From Kangiella sp. HD9-110m-PIT-SAG07 (lineage in GTDB: Bacteria; Pseudomonadota; Gammaproteobacteria; Enterobacterales; Kangiellaceae), in assembly GCA_003370465.1 (NCBI GenBank), contig QQTG01000014.1, positions 1-64,000 on the forward strand: 64,000 nucleotides of DNA, read 5' to 3'. Positions 17,269 to 25,883 of the stretch are shown piece after piece. The position numbers and the translations under genes were made by a program. Position 1 is the stretch's first letter. Each line of letters begins with the position of its first letter. Under the pieces are notes generated by a model. That model saw only the letters and a list, made by a program, of their open reading frames with translations, searched no databases and was not told the origin of the DNA.

Positions 17269-18057
17269 ATGAAAATAACCAAGCTGATGTCTATATTAAC
17301 TATCTTCCTTCTGGCAGCATGCGGCGGTGAAGAGAGTTCAGAACAAAAGCAGACAGTTAGCAAAACAAAGCGTGACTGTAATCTAACCATGGGCTGGGAA
17401 TCCCGTGCGCCTTATCAATTTGAGCGCAATGGAGAGATTACCGGTATCGATGTCCAAATCTTTCAGCAGGCAGCGGATAAAGTTAACTGTGATGTCGACT
17501 TTGTCGAAAAGTCATGGACAGAACTACTGACTGACTTAGAAAAAGGTGAAATTGATGTTCTTGCTGGGGCAACTATAACGCCAGATCGTGAAGAGTTCGC
17601 AAATTTTTCACAGCCTTATCGCGATGAATCATTCACACTCTTCATCCGTGCTAGCAATAGCTATAACGGCAACACTTTGAGTGGTTTCTTGAGCCGTAGC
17701 CAGAAAGTTGGAATAACTAGCGATTATTTTTACGGTCAAGAAGTCTATGAACTGATTAATCACCCTCAATACTCCAACCTTTTCATTGACTCCAGTTCCG
17801 GCGAACAGAGTTTCTTCAATATTCTCTACAGTGAAATTGACGGCGTATTGGCCGATCCAGTCGAAGGTCACTACATCATTAAACGTAAGCGTCTGGATGA
17901 TAAGATTAAAGCTTCTAATGTTCACATTCCGAGCGACAGTGTAGCCTATATGTTCAGTAAAAAGACGATTAAAGAAAAACAACTCGTCGATCTTCAAAGT
18001 GCAATTAAAGAGATGGTTTCTAACGATAAGGTTAAAGAAGTTATTGCTAACTTCTAA
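17269..18057 (+). CDS. extracellular solute-binding lipoprotein, family 3
   Basis: A 262-residue substrate-binding protein of the type that serves polar amino acid ABC transporters or signalling sensors. The signal peptide ends in a lipobox (LLAAC, Cys18), so the protein should be membrane-anchored. Two-lobe SBP family 3 features are visible: MGWESRAPYQFERNGEITGIDVQIFQQAADK, then ELLTDLEKGEIDVLAGATITPDREEFANFSQPY and a second-lobe EIDGVLADPVEGHYIIK. No permease or ATPase gene is adjacent, so the partner transporter is elsewhere or absent. A strong GGGGAGG site precedes ATG 17269 and a TATAAT -10-like box is at 17237-17242. Confidence 0.87.
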   Translation: MKITKLMSILTIFLLAACGGEESSEQKQTVSKTKRDCNLTMGWESRAPYQFERNGEITGIDVQIFQQAADKVNCDVDFVEKSWTELLTDLEKGEIDVLAGATITPDREEFANFSQPYRDESFTLFIRASNSYNGNTLSGFLSRSQKVGITSDYFYGQEVYELINHPQYSNLFIDSSSGEQSFFNILYSEIDGVLADPVEGHYIIKRKRLDDKIKASNVHIPSDSVAYMFSKKTIKEKQLVDLQSAIKEMVSNDKVKEVIANF

Positions 18058-18075
18058 AAAATACAGCATCTATGA

Positions 18076-18100
18076 GCCGAGCAATATGCTCGGCTTTTTT
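18076..18100 (+). terminator. rho-independent terminator after the solute-binding protein
   Basis: Perfect 7-bp stem GCCGAGC (18076-18082) / GCTCGGC (18088-18094), 5-base loop, followed by TTTTTT. It insulates the pigment cluster from upstream transcription. Confidence 0.92.
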
Positions 18101-18188
18101 ATTTAATAATGTAGTCTATAACACTATTTGATGTTGTTCTTTAATTCGGCTAGACTTTCCGCCTGCCTAAGAACTACCCAGCCTGAAC

Positions 18189-18194
18189 TATAAT
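18189..18194 (+). promoter_or_regulatory. -10-like box ahead of the aryl polyene cluster
   Basis: A perfect TATAAT lies 8 bases before ATG 18202. No convincing -35 box is found at the normal distance. If used, transcription starts near 18201, which favours the in-frame ATG at 18214 as the true apeC start or makes the mRNA nearly leaderless. It is the only promoter-like element seen for the 16.5-kb unit. Confidence 0.4.
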
Positions 18195-18201
18195 AAATTG
18201 A

Positions 18202-18975
18202 ATGGATAGACTGATGAATACTGATAATAGCCTCTCTTTACAGCTTCTATCCTCTTATTGCTGGATCTCCGAAGACTCGTTAAATAACTGCAAATACCCC
18301 GAAAGTTTGCTTAACTACGTTGATCTCGAAGTAATTAGCATAAAGCAGATCCCACCCATCAAGCGCCGGAGACTTAATGGGCTAAGCAAAATGGCGATGC
18401 ATACGTCATTAAACTGTTTAGAAAGTCTCAAGTCGAACTCTGATGAGGTCATAACAGTTTTTGCTTCTCAGCATGGTGAGCTCAATAGAACTATTAGTAT
18501 CATCAGCGATATCATCAACAGCCAAGACGTTTCACCCAAGGACTTTAGTCTTTCGGTTCATAACTCTTCATTAGGCTTGTTCTCAATATTTAATAATAAT
18601 ACTCAACCCGGAACCAGTATTGCTGCAGGAAGCAACACCTTCGGCTTTGCCTTATTAGAGAGCTACAATCTACTAAAGCGTTTCCCCAATAAGAAAGTCT
18701 TATTGACATGTTTTGATCTTAAAGTAGAGCCACCATTCGATTCATTCTTAAATCGAGTTGAACCGAGCTACAGCCTATCGTTACTGCTTTCCATTGACGA
18801 CAATCTAGCTCAACACGGATACAACATTTCATTTAGCTTTCAGCGTTCGGAAGTACCGCTCCAGGCCTCTATGCCTCTACCCTTAGCATTCTTGCAGTTT
18901 TTACACAGTAACGCTCCTTCTGAGCAACTCAAGTCTAATAATACCTACTGGGAGTTCGCTAAGAATGCTCTATAG
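18202..18975 (+). CDS. apeC: aryl polyene ketosynthase-like chain length factor
   Basis: A 257-residue ketosynthase-like protein (beta-ketoacyl synthase N-terminal domain only) that lacks the active-site Cys: the corresponding segment reads VHNSSLGLFSIFNNN. In characterised aryl polyene systems this protein pairs with the ketosynthase ApeO as a chain length factor. The segment SIAAGSNTFGFALLESYNLL and the final PLPLAFLQFLHS are typical. It is the first gene of the cluster; start may be 18202 or the ATG at 18214. Its end overlaps apeD by 11 bases. The symbol follows gene order in enterobacterial clusters. Confidence 0.82.
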   Translation: MDRLMNTDNSLSLQLLSSYCWISEDSLNNCKYPESLLNYVDLEVISIKQIPPIKRRRLNGLSKMAMHTSLNCLESLKSNSDEVITVFASQHGELNRTISIISDIINSQDVSPKDFSLSVHNSSLGLFSIFNNNTQPGTSIAAGSNTFGFALLESYNLLKRFPNKKVLLTCFDLKVEPPFDSFLNRVEPSYSLSLLLSIDDNLAQHGYNISFSFQRSEVPLQASMPLPLAFLQFLHSNAPSEQLKSNNTYWEFAKNAL

Positions 18976-19753
18976 GCTTAACTATGTTTGGCGAGTCTTC
19001 GCAACTGGGGTGTCCTTTGCAACTTTCGGGTTAGGCGGTTTATTTTTATCGTTATTTGTTTTTCCCTTCGTCAAAATTTTTAACCCAGATCCAGATATTC
19101 GAAAACGTAAAGCTCGTTACCTGATTCATCGCTGCTGGCGTTTTTTTATCCGCTTTATGCAAAATCTTGGTATTTTCACCTTTGATTTAGAAAAAGCTAG
19201 ACAAGAACTTCAGCATGTTGAAGGAAAAGTTATTATCGCTAATCACCCCACGCTAATCGATGTTGTCGCTTTAATCTCGCTGGTGCCAAAGGCAGATTGT
19301 GTCGTCAAACAAGGCTTGTGGGATAACTTTTTCCTTAAGAGAGTCGTACGCGTCGCTGATTTTATTAATAATGACCAGGATGTGAATAAACTCATAGAAA
19401 ACTGTAAAAAGACCCTCGAAGAAGGGTATAATCTTGTCATATTTCCTGAGGGTACTCGTACAGTTCCTAATCAACCGATAAAGCTACAACGAGGCGCCGC
19501 AAATATCGCCATCCGTTGTCAGCAGAATCTTTTACCGGTGATCATAGACTGCAACCCAACCACATTAACTAAACAAGAAAAGTGGTATCAGATACCGTCG
19601 CGTCGGGCACAATTTTCGATGCGCCTAGTCGAGGAAATAGATGTTACTCCTTTCATTATCAAGGAAAAAAATGAATCAATCGCAGCAAGACGATTAACGG
19701 AGCATATTAAAACAGTGTTTACTGAGGAAACTACTAAGCATGAGACCAATTGA
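18965..19753 (+). CDS. apeD: PlsC-type lysophospholipid/aryl polyene acyltransferase
   Basis: A 262-residue membrane-associated acyltransferase with the PlsC/LPLAT motifs: NHPTLID (catalytic His94 and Asp99) and FPEGTRTVP. One hydrophobic N-terminal segment (about 10-36) anchors it at the inner membrane. In aryl polyene clusters this type is thought to attach the polyene or fatty chain to a glycerol or lipid scaffold. It overlaps apeC by 11 bases and apeE by 14. Its exact acceptor is unknown. Confidence 0.84.
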   Translation: MLYRLNYVWRVFATGVSFATFGLGGLFLSLFVFPFVKIFNPDPDIRKRKARYLIHRCWRFFIRFMQNLGIFTFDLEKARQELQHVEGKVIIANHPTLIDVVALISLVPKADCVVKQGLWDNFFLKRVVRVADFINNDQDVNKLIENCKKTLEEGYNLVIFPEGTRTVPNQPIKLQRGAANIAIRCQQNLLPVIIDCNPTTLTKQEKWYQIPSRRAQFSMRLVEEIDVTPFIIKEKNESIAARRLTEHIKTVFTEETTKHETN

Positions 19754-20003
19754 AAACGAGATCAAAGCGGTCATAATTGAATCACTTGATCTAGAAGACA
19801 TTAGCATTGACGACATTGAAACCGAAGAACCGCTATTTGGGGACGGACTTGGTTTAGATTCTATCGATGCTTTAGAGCTAGGACTGGCTTTAAAAAAGAA
19901 ATTTGATATAAAACTCGACTCCAGCTCTGAAGAATCAAAGAAACATTTTTATTCTGTCAGCACCTTAGCAGACTTCATAGAACAACAAAAAGGAACTGCA
20001 TAA
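19740..20003 (+). CDS. apeE: acyl carrier protein 1
   Basis: An 87-residue acyl carrier protein. The phosphopantetheine site is Ser41 in GLGLDSIDALELG, within the usual four-helix acidic fold. It should carry the starter or growing polyene as a thioester. No phosphopantetheinyl transferase is encoded in the window, so a housekeeping one must activate it. It overlaps apeD by 14 bases and apeF by one base (TAATG). Confidence 0.9.
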   Translation: MRPIENEIKAVIIESLDLEDISIDDIETEEPLFGDGLGLDSIDALELGLALKKKFDIKLDSSSEESKKHFYSVSTLADFIEQQKGTA

Positions 20004-20260
20004 TGGCGCATTTAGATAACAAAGAGCAAATTTACGAAAAACTTGTAGACATTCTTGTTGACGATTTCGAAGTAGAGGCCGATGACATCACGTTAGAAGC
20101 GAACCTATATACAGACTTGGATTTAGACAGTATTGATACCGTGGACTTGGTCATTAAACTCCAAGAAATTACTGGGAAATCGGTCAACCCCGACACTTTT
20201 AAAGCTGTGCGCACAATGCAGCACGTGGTTGATGCCGTTTATGATCTTGTCCATAACTAA
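20003..20260 (+). CDS. apeF: acyl carrier protein 2
   Basis: An 85-residue acyl carrier protein with Ser43 in DLDLDSIDTVDLV as the 4'-phosphopantetheine site. It differs enough from the preceding ACP that the two probably have separate roles, as reported for other aryl polyene systems (one loads the starter, one carries extension). One-base overlaps at both ends (TAATG with apeE and apeG) show tight translational coupling. Confidence 0.9.
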   Translation: MAHLDNKEQIYEKLVDILVDDFEVEADDITLEANLYTDLDLDSIDTVDLVIKLQEITGKSVNPDTFKAVRTMQHVVDAVYDLVHN

Positions 20261-20826
20261 TGGCGCTTTTGCTTAAAATAGCTATCGCTATGGTGGTCTT
20301 GATTTACCCCGTAGCGATCTATTTTGGCCTACAACATTTTCAGCCTAAATATTTAGCCATTACTTTGGCTGCGCTGGTTATACTACGTGCTATTTTCACT
20401 AATAGTGAATTACTCAAGGCCGTCAAAGGGCTTTGGATAATTATATTTGTTGCAGGTCTCAGTGTTGCCGGCTTCAGTTTCTTTAGCAATAGCGACTTAG
20501 GTTTGAAGCTTTACCCGGTGATTATTTCCGTAAGCTTCTTAATTATCTTTGCCTTTAGCTTAATCAATCCTCCCTCAGTGATTGAGCGCTTGGCTCGATT
20601 ACAAGAACCGGATCTACCAGAAGAAGGCGTTGCCTATACTCGTAAAGTCACTCAAGTCTGGTGTGGCTTTTTCGTGTTTAATATTCTGGTTTCTTTGTAC
20701 ACGGTAATATTTACCAGCACTAAGATATGGACGCTATATAACGGCTTAATCTCCTACTTACTGATGGGTAGCTTATTTATCTCTGAACTTGTTTATCGCA
20801 AATGGATCCTTAAAAAAGGTTCATAG
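20260..20826 (+). CDS. apeG: COG4648-type membrane protein of aryl polyene clusters
   Basis: A 188-residue inner-membrane protein with about six hydrophobic helices (near 5-22, 31-45, 55-72, 80-97, 130-150 and 160-178). It fits the membrane protein that always lies between the ACP genes and the ligase gene in aryl polyene clusters, whose function is not established. The hydrophilic stretch NPPSVIERLARLQEPDLPEEGVAYTRK in the middle is the most recognisable part. It overlaps apeF by one base and is two bases from apeH. Confidence 0.75.
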   Translation: MALLLKIAIAMVVLIYPVAIYFGLQHFQPKYLAITLAALVILRAIFTNSELLKAVKGLWIIIFVAGLSVAGFSFFSNSDLGLKLYPVIISVSFLIIFAFSLINPPSVIERLARLQEPDLPEEGVAYTRKVTQVWCGFFVFNILVSLYTVIFTSTKIWTLYNGLISYLLMGSLFISELVYRKWILKKGS

Positions 20827-20828
20827 CA

Positions 20829-22199
20829 ATGACGAACGCTTTTCAAACACTCGAACTATTATTGCAACACAATCAGCAGCGACTGGTTGCTTTCGATGAT
20901 CGAAATCAGTTCTACCAAGTCGATTTTCAACAGCATGTCGCTCAAGCCATAAAGAACTTAAACACTGACCCATACCAGAAGTATTTACTGTACGCTGACA
21001 ACAGTTATCATTTTGCTGTTAACTTTATCGCTCTAGTCTTACTGCAAAAAGACATTATTCTGACGGCTAACAATAAACCTGATTGGTTAGCGGCTATTCA
21101 AGATTCTTATCAAGCGATCATTTCTGATGGCTCGATCGAACAACTTTCTGCTGAAAACAGCGACCAAATCCTAGCTCACCTTGAGGTAACGCACTACCAA
21201 AATACCTCAGAACCCCAAAGTCAGTTAAGCTTTCCTGAGCAATACAGGAGCAACATTCAGTTCTACACCTCCGGCTCAAGCAGCGAACCCAAAGCCATAA
21301 ACAAAAACATAAAACAGTTACTGCTAGAAGCCGATAACCTAGAACAATTATTTGGCCAGACTCTCCAACAAAGCAAGTTCTTCGCTACTGTATCGCACCA
21401 CCATATTTATGGCCTTATTTTTAGGCTGTTATGGCCATTACTTTATAAACACCCTTTTAGTCATCAGATTCTCTTATACCCTGAGGAACTTATTGCAGCC
21501 AGCCAGCGCCATGACAATATTTGCCTCGTTTCAAGCCCAGCATTTTTATCCCGTCATGATAATAATTTAGCCTCAGTCACACTGACTCAGTGCTTTAGCT
21601 CGGGCAGCTTACTTACTGCGCAAGCTGCTAGGTTATCTTATAAACAACTCAAGCTATTTCCCGTCGAAGTTTTTGGTAGCACCGAAACGGGCGGTATCGG
21701 TTATCGGACTCAAGCTAATAACAACACTGCTTGGGCAAAGTTTCCAGGTGTTGTGTTAACGACAAACGAAGTAGGGCGGACCACGCTAGACTCACCCTAT
21801 ATCCCTCACACGGAAATCTTAGACGACCAAATACGACAAGTTGATGACCATCAGTTTGAATTGCTAGGTCGAATCGATAGGGTAGTAAAGATTGAGGAAA
21901 AACGTGTATCGCTGGATGCGCTAGAAAAAGCGATCCAACAGTCTGAGTTAGTGGCGGAGGTCAAAGTCGTGGTGCTGCAACACAAGCGCACCTTCATTGG
22001 AGCCGTTATAGCTCTTAGCGCTTTAGGTCAGGATTTTCTAGAACAACACACCAAGCTTGCGCTGAACACCAAGCTTAAAAACCAACTAAGCCAGCAGTTC
22101 GAGTCGGTTGCTATACCTCGTAAATGGCGTTATTTTGAGCATTTGCCCTATAATTTACAGGGAAAATTACCCATTGATACACTAATGTCACTGTTTTGA
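20829..22199 (+). CDS. apeH: AMP-dependent acyl ligase (starter unit loading)
   Basis: A 456-residue ANL-superfamily adenylating enzyme, shorter than typical CoA ligases. The P-loop-like YTSGSSSEPK (about 146-155), the FGSTETGGIGYR A5-like motif and the RIDRVVKIEEKRVSLDALE hinge (A8-like) are present. In aryl polyene synthesis this enzyme activates an aryl carboxylic acid and loads it on an ACP. The ammonia-lyase in the same operon points to a cinnamate or coumarate-like substrate here. Two bases from apeG and one base from apeI. Confidence 0.85.
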   Translation: MTNAFQTLELLLQHNQQRLVAFDDRNQFYQVDFQQHVAQAIKNLNTDPYQKYLLYADNSYHFAVNFIALVLLQKDIILTANNKPDWLAAIQDSYQAIISDGSIEQLSAENSDQILAHLEVTHYQNTSEPQSQLSFPEQYRSNIQFYTSGSSSEPKAINKNIKQLLLEADNLEQLFGQTLQQSKFFATVSHHHIYGLIFRLLWPLLYKHPFSHQILLYPEELIAASQRHDNICLVSSPAFLSRHDNNLASVTLTQCFSSGSLLTAQAARLSYKQLKLFPVEVFGSTETGGIGYRTQANNNTAWAKFPGVVLTTNEVGRTTLDSPYIPHTEILDDQIRQVDDHQFELLGRIDRVVKIEEKRVSLDALEKAIQQSELVAEVKVVVLQHKRTFIGAVIALSALGQDFLEQHTKLALNTKLKNQLSQQFESVAIPRKWRYFEHLPYNLQGKLPIDTLMSLF

Positions 22200-22200
22200 T

Positions 22201-22560
22201 ATGAAATATCCTGAAATCATAGACCAACACTGCCAAGATCATCGGTTCACGCTGACACTCAGAGTTTCGCCTGAACTTGAGGCCTTTGACGGTCACTTCG
22301 ACACTTTCCCGATTATTCCGGGCGTGGTACAAATTCAATGGGCTATGCACTTTGCTAAACAGTTAGAGGTTTCAAACTCAATCTCTAGTCATAGCGCCAT
22401 CCAAAAAATATCATCTCTTAAATTTCAGCAGATCATAACACCGAATAGAGACGTGAATCTTACCTTATCTTTCGATGAAACCAAGCAGTGCCTGATCTTT
22501 GCTATTAGCGATGAAGAACACAGGTACTCCTCTGGCAAGCTATTTTTAAGCGCGGGTTAA
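22201..22560 (+). CDS. apeI: hotdog dehydratase ApeI
   Basis: A 119-residue single hotdog-fold protein of the FabA/FabZ-like beta-hydroxyacyl-ACP dehydratase type. The FDGHFDTFPIIPGVVQIQW segment carries the catalytic His32 in the GHFxxxPxxPG pattern. In characterised systems ApeI works with ApeP to remove water after ketoreduction so that conjugated double bonds accumulate. The reading frame begins one base after the apeH stop and ends six bases before the glycosyltransferase gene. Confidence 0.82.
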   Translation: MKYPEIIDQHCQDHRFTLTLRVSPELEAFDGHFDTFPIIPGVVQIQWAMHFAKQLEVSNSISSHSAIQKISSLKFQQIITPNRDVNLTLSFDETKQCLIFAISDEEHRYSSGKLFLSAG

Positions 22561-22566
22561 TCGTCA

Positions 22567-23340
22567 ATGCCAACTAGCTACTGCATCATTATCCCCAACT
22601 ATAACCATACTCAGCATATTGAGCAGGTTCTTAATAGCATCTCAGCATATGAGTTACCGGTTATTATGATTAATGATGGCAGTAACGCCGATACAAAAGA
22701 TGTTTTGACCAACTTATCGCAGCGATACCCGCATCTTGAGCTTATCCACCTAGAGCAAAATCAAGGCAAAGGCGGTGCTGTGATGACAGGACTTCTTCAA
22801 GCCCACAAACGTGGATTTAGTCATGCTATTCAGGTTGATGCTGACGGCCAACATGCGATTTCTGACCTCCCTAAGTTTATGCAACTTAGCGAATCCTCAC
22901 CGCAAGCCGTTATTTGCGGGATACCAGATTATGATCAATCAGTACCATTAGGCCGGTTAATCCCACGCTACATTACTCACTTTTGGGTGTGGGTTGAAAC
23001 GCTATCATTTCGCATCAAAGACTCTATGTGTGGCTTCCGATTATATCCGTTACCAAGCACCGCCGAGCTAATCCAGAACAGCAGAATTGGTAAAAGAATG
23101 GATTTTGATACCGAAATATTGGTCAAGCTAGACTGGGAGGGTGTGCCGATTATCAATCTACCCACTCGCGTCACTTATCCTGATGATGGCTCATCTCATT
23201 TTCAAATGTTTAGAGATAACTGGCTCATCACCAAGATGCATACTCGCCTATTTTTCGGCATGTTAACTAGAATACCCGAACTCATTGCGCGACACTTTCG
23301 CTCCAAAAAACCTAACCAAAGCATAAAAAATAAGCGATGA
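22567..23340 (+). CDS. family 2 glycosyltransferase (apeJ-like, GT part)
   Basis: A 257-residue GT2 glycosyltransferase with IIIPNYNHTQHIEQVL at the start, VIMINDGSN, and the DADGQH nucleotide/metal motif (Asp91-Asp93). It resembles dolichol-phosphate-mannose-synthase-like transferases acting at the membrane on a lipid acceptor. In enterobacterial clusters, as I recall, a glycosyltransferase and an acyltransferase are fused as ApeJ; here the acyltransferase is a separate gene overlapping by four bases (ATGA). The sugar donor is unknown. Confidence 0.82.
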   Translation: MPTSYCIIIPNYNHTQHIEQVLNSISAYELPVIMINDGSNADTKDVLTNLSQRYPHLELIHLEQNQGKGGAVMTGLLQAHKRGFSHAIQVDADGQHAISDLPKFMQLSESSPQAVICGIPDYDQSVPLGRLIPRYITHFWVWVETLSFRIKDSMCGFRLYPLPSTAELIQNSRIGKRMDFDTEILVKLDWEGVPIINLPTRVTYPDDGSSHFQMFRDNWLITKMHTRLFFGMLTRIPELIARHFRSKKPNQSIKNKR

Positions 23341-24338
23341 AAGATAAACATTGGTCAGCGACCGAAGAGCGTGGCTCAACTTTCGGCATCCAACTACTGG
23401 TATGGCTCTACCGGCTATTTGGTCAGTGGTTGTTCCGTATCGTTTTAATACCCGTCATTGCGTACTTCACCCTCACGGGTAATAAAGCAAGACAAGCATC
23501 GTATGCTTACCTTGCTCGAGTAAATGCCTTTACTCTCTCTTCAGAGTCACCTCCTAAAACAGTACGTTGGTATCATGTTTATAAACACTTTTATCAGTTC
23601 GGTATCGCCGCCGTCGATAAAATCAGAGCATGGTTGAATGACGTCACTATGCAAGACGTTACGTTTCATAACCCCGAAGTCTTCCAGCAACTTCGTCGGC
23701 AAAGACCCAACAAGGGCGCTATTTTTATTGGCTCACACTTAGGAAACCTCGAACTTTGCCGCGCTATCGGCGAGAGCGATTCCGGCATGAAAATTAACGC
23801 TTTGGTTTTTACCAAACATGCTTTGAAGTTTCAGGCCGCCCTAGAGAAATTTAACCCCAACGCCCAGCTTAACCTGATTCAAGTCGATTCGCTGGGTGCA
23901 GAAACGGCTATTGAGCTCAAAGATAAAGTTGACCAAGGTGAAATCGTTATCATCGTCGGAGACAGAACTTCCGTGACCCAATACGGACGTGTCAATTATG
24001 CTGATTTTTTGGGAAAACCAGCGCCTTTCTCGCAGGGCCCATTTATTTTAGCCAATGTTCTAGATTGCCCAGCCTATCTGCTTTTTTGCTTGAAGCAATC
24101 TGGGCGTTATCATATCTACTTAGAGCATTTTGCCGACAGTCTGAAGCTTAGTAGAACTGAAAGAGCGCAACAGTTACAATCAATTATCGAGCGGTATGCC
24201 AGTCGGCTCGAACATTACTGCTTAAAAGCACCGTACCAATGGTTTAATTTTTATAATTTTTGGCAAAAAGACGATAGAGCACACATATCGCGCGCAACCA
24301 TCAACAAGAACGAGAAGAAATCTAGTGACGACAGTTAA
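23337..24338 (+). CDS. LpxL/HtrB-like acyltransferase (apeJ-like, acyltransferase part)
   Basis: A 333-residue lipid A biosynthesis-type acyltransferase. Motif SHLGNLE contains the HX4E pair (His134, Glu139), preceded by a hydrophobic anchor (about 17-46) and followed by IIVGDRTS, the DxR-type second motif. It may transfer the polyenoyl or a fatty acyl chain from ACP to a glycolipid. It overlaps the glycosyltransferase by four bases and the ammonia-lyase by 14. The C-terminal WFNFYNFW segment is also typical of this group. Confidence 0.82.
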   Translation: MKDKHWSATEERGSTFGIQLLVWLYRLFGQWLFRIVLIPVIAYFTLTGNKARQASYAYLARVNAFTLSSESPPKTVRWYHVYKHFYQFGIAAVDKIRAWLNDVTMQDVTFHNPEVFQQLRRQRPNKGAIFIGSHLGNLELCRAIGESDSGMKINALVFTKHALKFQAALEKFNPNAQLNLIQVDSLGAETAIELKDKVDQGEIVIIVGDRTSVTQYGRVNYADFLGKPAPFSQGPFILANVLDCPAYLLFCLKQSGRYHIYLEHFADSLKLSRTERAQQLQSIIERYASRLEHYCLKAPYQWFNFYNFWQKDDRAHISRATINKNEKKSSDDS

Positions 24339-25881
24339 TTCGAACATTACTTTTGGCAACTCACACATTAGCATTGAGCAAATCAATGCTATGGCAAAGG
24401 GGCAGGCACAGGCCGAGCTCAGCAAAGATGGTGACTTCAAAAAGACCATTGAACAGGGCGCAGAGTTTCTCAAAAATTTATTACAAGAAGATGGTGTTAT
24501 TTATGGCGTCACCACAGGCTATGGTGACTCAGTCACCGAGCAGGTTCCGCTTGAGAGCGTTCATGAGTTGCCACTTCACCTAACCCGATTTCATGGTTGT
24601 GGTTTAGGAGACATTTTTTCTGTTGAGCAAACCCGTGCTATTTTAGGCGCCAGACTGACATCGCTTAGCCAAGGTTTTTCAGGCGTAACATGGGAACTAT
24701 TGCAGCAATTAGAAACTCTATTACAGCACGACATCATGCCTCGAATCCCACAGGAAGGCTCTGTCGGCGCTAGCGGTGATTTAACGCCTTTATCTTATGT
24801 CGCGGCAGTATTGATAGGTGAGCGTGAGGTTATATATCAAGGCAAGGTTCGTCCGACACAAGAGGTCTTTGCTGAACTCAATATTGAACCTATCAAGCTT
24901 CAACCCAAAGAAGGCTTGGCGATTATGAACGGCACTGCCGTGATGACTGCCCTAGCGTGTTTAGCTTTTCAACGGGCCGAGTACCTTATCGAGCTTTGTT
25001 CACGGATTACAGCCTTATGTTCAATAGCCTTACAAGGTAATAGTGCCCACTTCGACGATATTTTATTTAGCGCCAAACCACACCCAGGTCAGAATCAAGT
25101 AGCAGCGTGGATACGTGACGACCTAAATCATCATAAGCATCCTCGAAATTCCAGTCGCCTCCAAGATCGATACTCTATTCGCTGCGCCCCACACATTATT
25201 GGTGCATTAAAAGACTCGATGCCATGGATGCGTCAGATGATCGAAACCGAGTTGAATAGCGCCAATGATAATCCAATTATTGATGGAGTAGGGCAGCACG
25301 TACTGCATGGAGGCCACTTCTATGGCGGCCACATTGCTATGGTGATGGATACTCTCAAAACCGGCATTGCGAACCTAGCAGACTTGATGGATCGACAAAT
25401 GGCGTTACTCATGGATCGGAAGTTTAATAACGGACTGCCGAATAATTTGTCAGCGGCCTCACCGCAACGTAAACCGATAAACCATGGCTTCAAAGCTGTA
25501 CAAATAGGCATTAGCGCTTGGACAGCTGAAGCACTCAAGAACACCATGCCTGCCAGCGTCTTTTCTCGCTCAACCGAATGCCATAACCAAGACAAAGTCA
25601 GCATGGGTACTATCGCCTCTCGCGATTGCTTGCGCATCTTACAGCTTACTGAACAAGTCGCAGCAGCTTCCTTGATGGGCTCTTGCCAAGCTGTGCAAAT
25701 TCGAATTAATCACCAGCAGCTTGAAGCTGCATCATTGTCAGACCCTATTCAAACAACGCTACACGAAGTTTTCGAAAAATTTGAGCTGGTAGATGAAGAT
25801 CGTCCACTAGAAAATGAACTTCGCCATTTCGTAACCCTGATTCAGAATCAACACTGGTCGACCTATTCTATTGAACGTTAA
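24325..25881 (+). CDS. aromatic amino acid ammonia-lyase (HAL/PAL/TAL family)
   Basis: A 518-residue MIO-dependent ammonia-lyase that removes ammonia from Phe, Tyr or His to give an acrylic acid. The MIO triad Ala149-Ser150-Gly151 in GSVGASGDLTPLSY is intact, Tyr60 in YGVTTGYG is the expected catalytic base, and NDNPIID and the QDRYSIRC block are present. The selectivity position reads Phe89-His90 (TRFHGCGLG), unlike Ser-His of bacterial histidine lyases, so an aromatic role is more likely. Start is GTG 24325 with GAGAAGAAA upstream. Flexirubin and xanthomonadin-like clusters contain such lyases; enterobacterial ones, as far as I recall, do not. Confidence 0.88.
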   Translation: MTTVNSNITFGNSHISIEQINAMAKGQAQAELSKDGDFKKTIEQGAEFLKNLLQEDGVIYGVTTGYGDSVTEQVPLESVHELPLHLTRFHGCGLGDIFSVEQTRAILGARLTSLSQGFSGVTWELLQQLETLLQHDIMPRIPQEGSVGASGDLTPLSYVAAVLIGEREVIYQGKVRPTQEVFAELNIEPIKLQPKEGLAIMNGTAVMTALACLAFQRAEYLIELCSRITALCSIALQGNSAHFDDILFSAKPHPGQNQVAAWIRDDLNHHKHPRNSSRLQDRYSIRCAPHIIGALKDSMPWMRQMIETELNSANDNPIIDGVGQHVLHGGHFYGGHIAMVMDTLKTGIANLADLMDRQMALLMDRKFNNGLPNNLSAASPQRKPINHGFKAVQIGISAWTAEALKNTMPASVFSRSTECHNQDKVSMGTIASRDCLRILQLTEQVAAASLMGSCQAVQIRINHQQLEAASLSDPIQTTLHEVFEKFELVDEDRPLENELRHFVTLIQNQHWSTYSIER

Positions 25882-25883
25882 TT

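Noticed and set aside
25320-25637. 105-residue antisense frame in the ammonia-lyase gene
   Set aside because: No ribosome site, no family; overlaps a well-conserved enzyme.
24325-25881. Histidine ammonia-lyase of histidine breakdown (hutH)
   Set aside because: No hut genes nearby, lies in the pigment operon, and Phe-His instead of Ser-His at the selectivity position.
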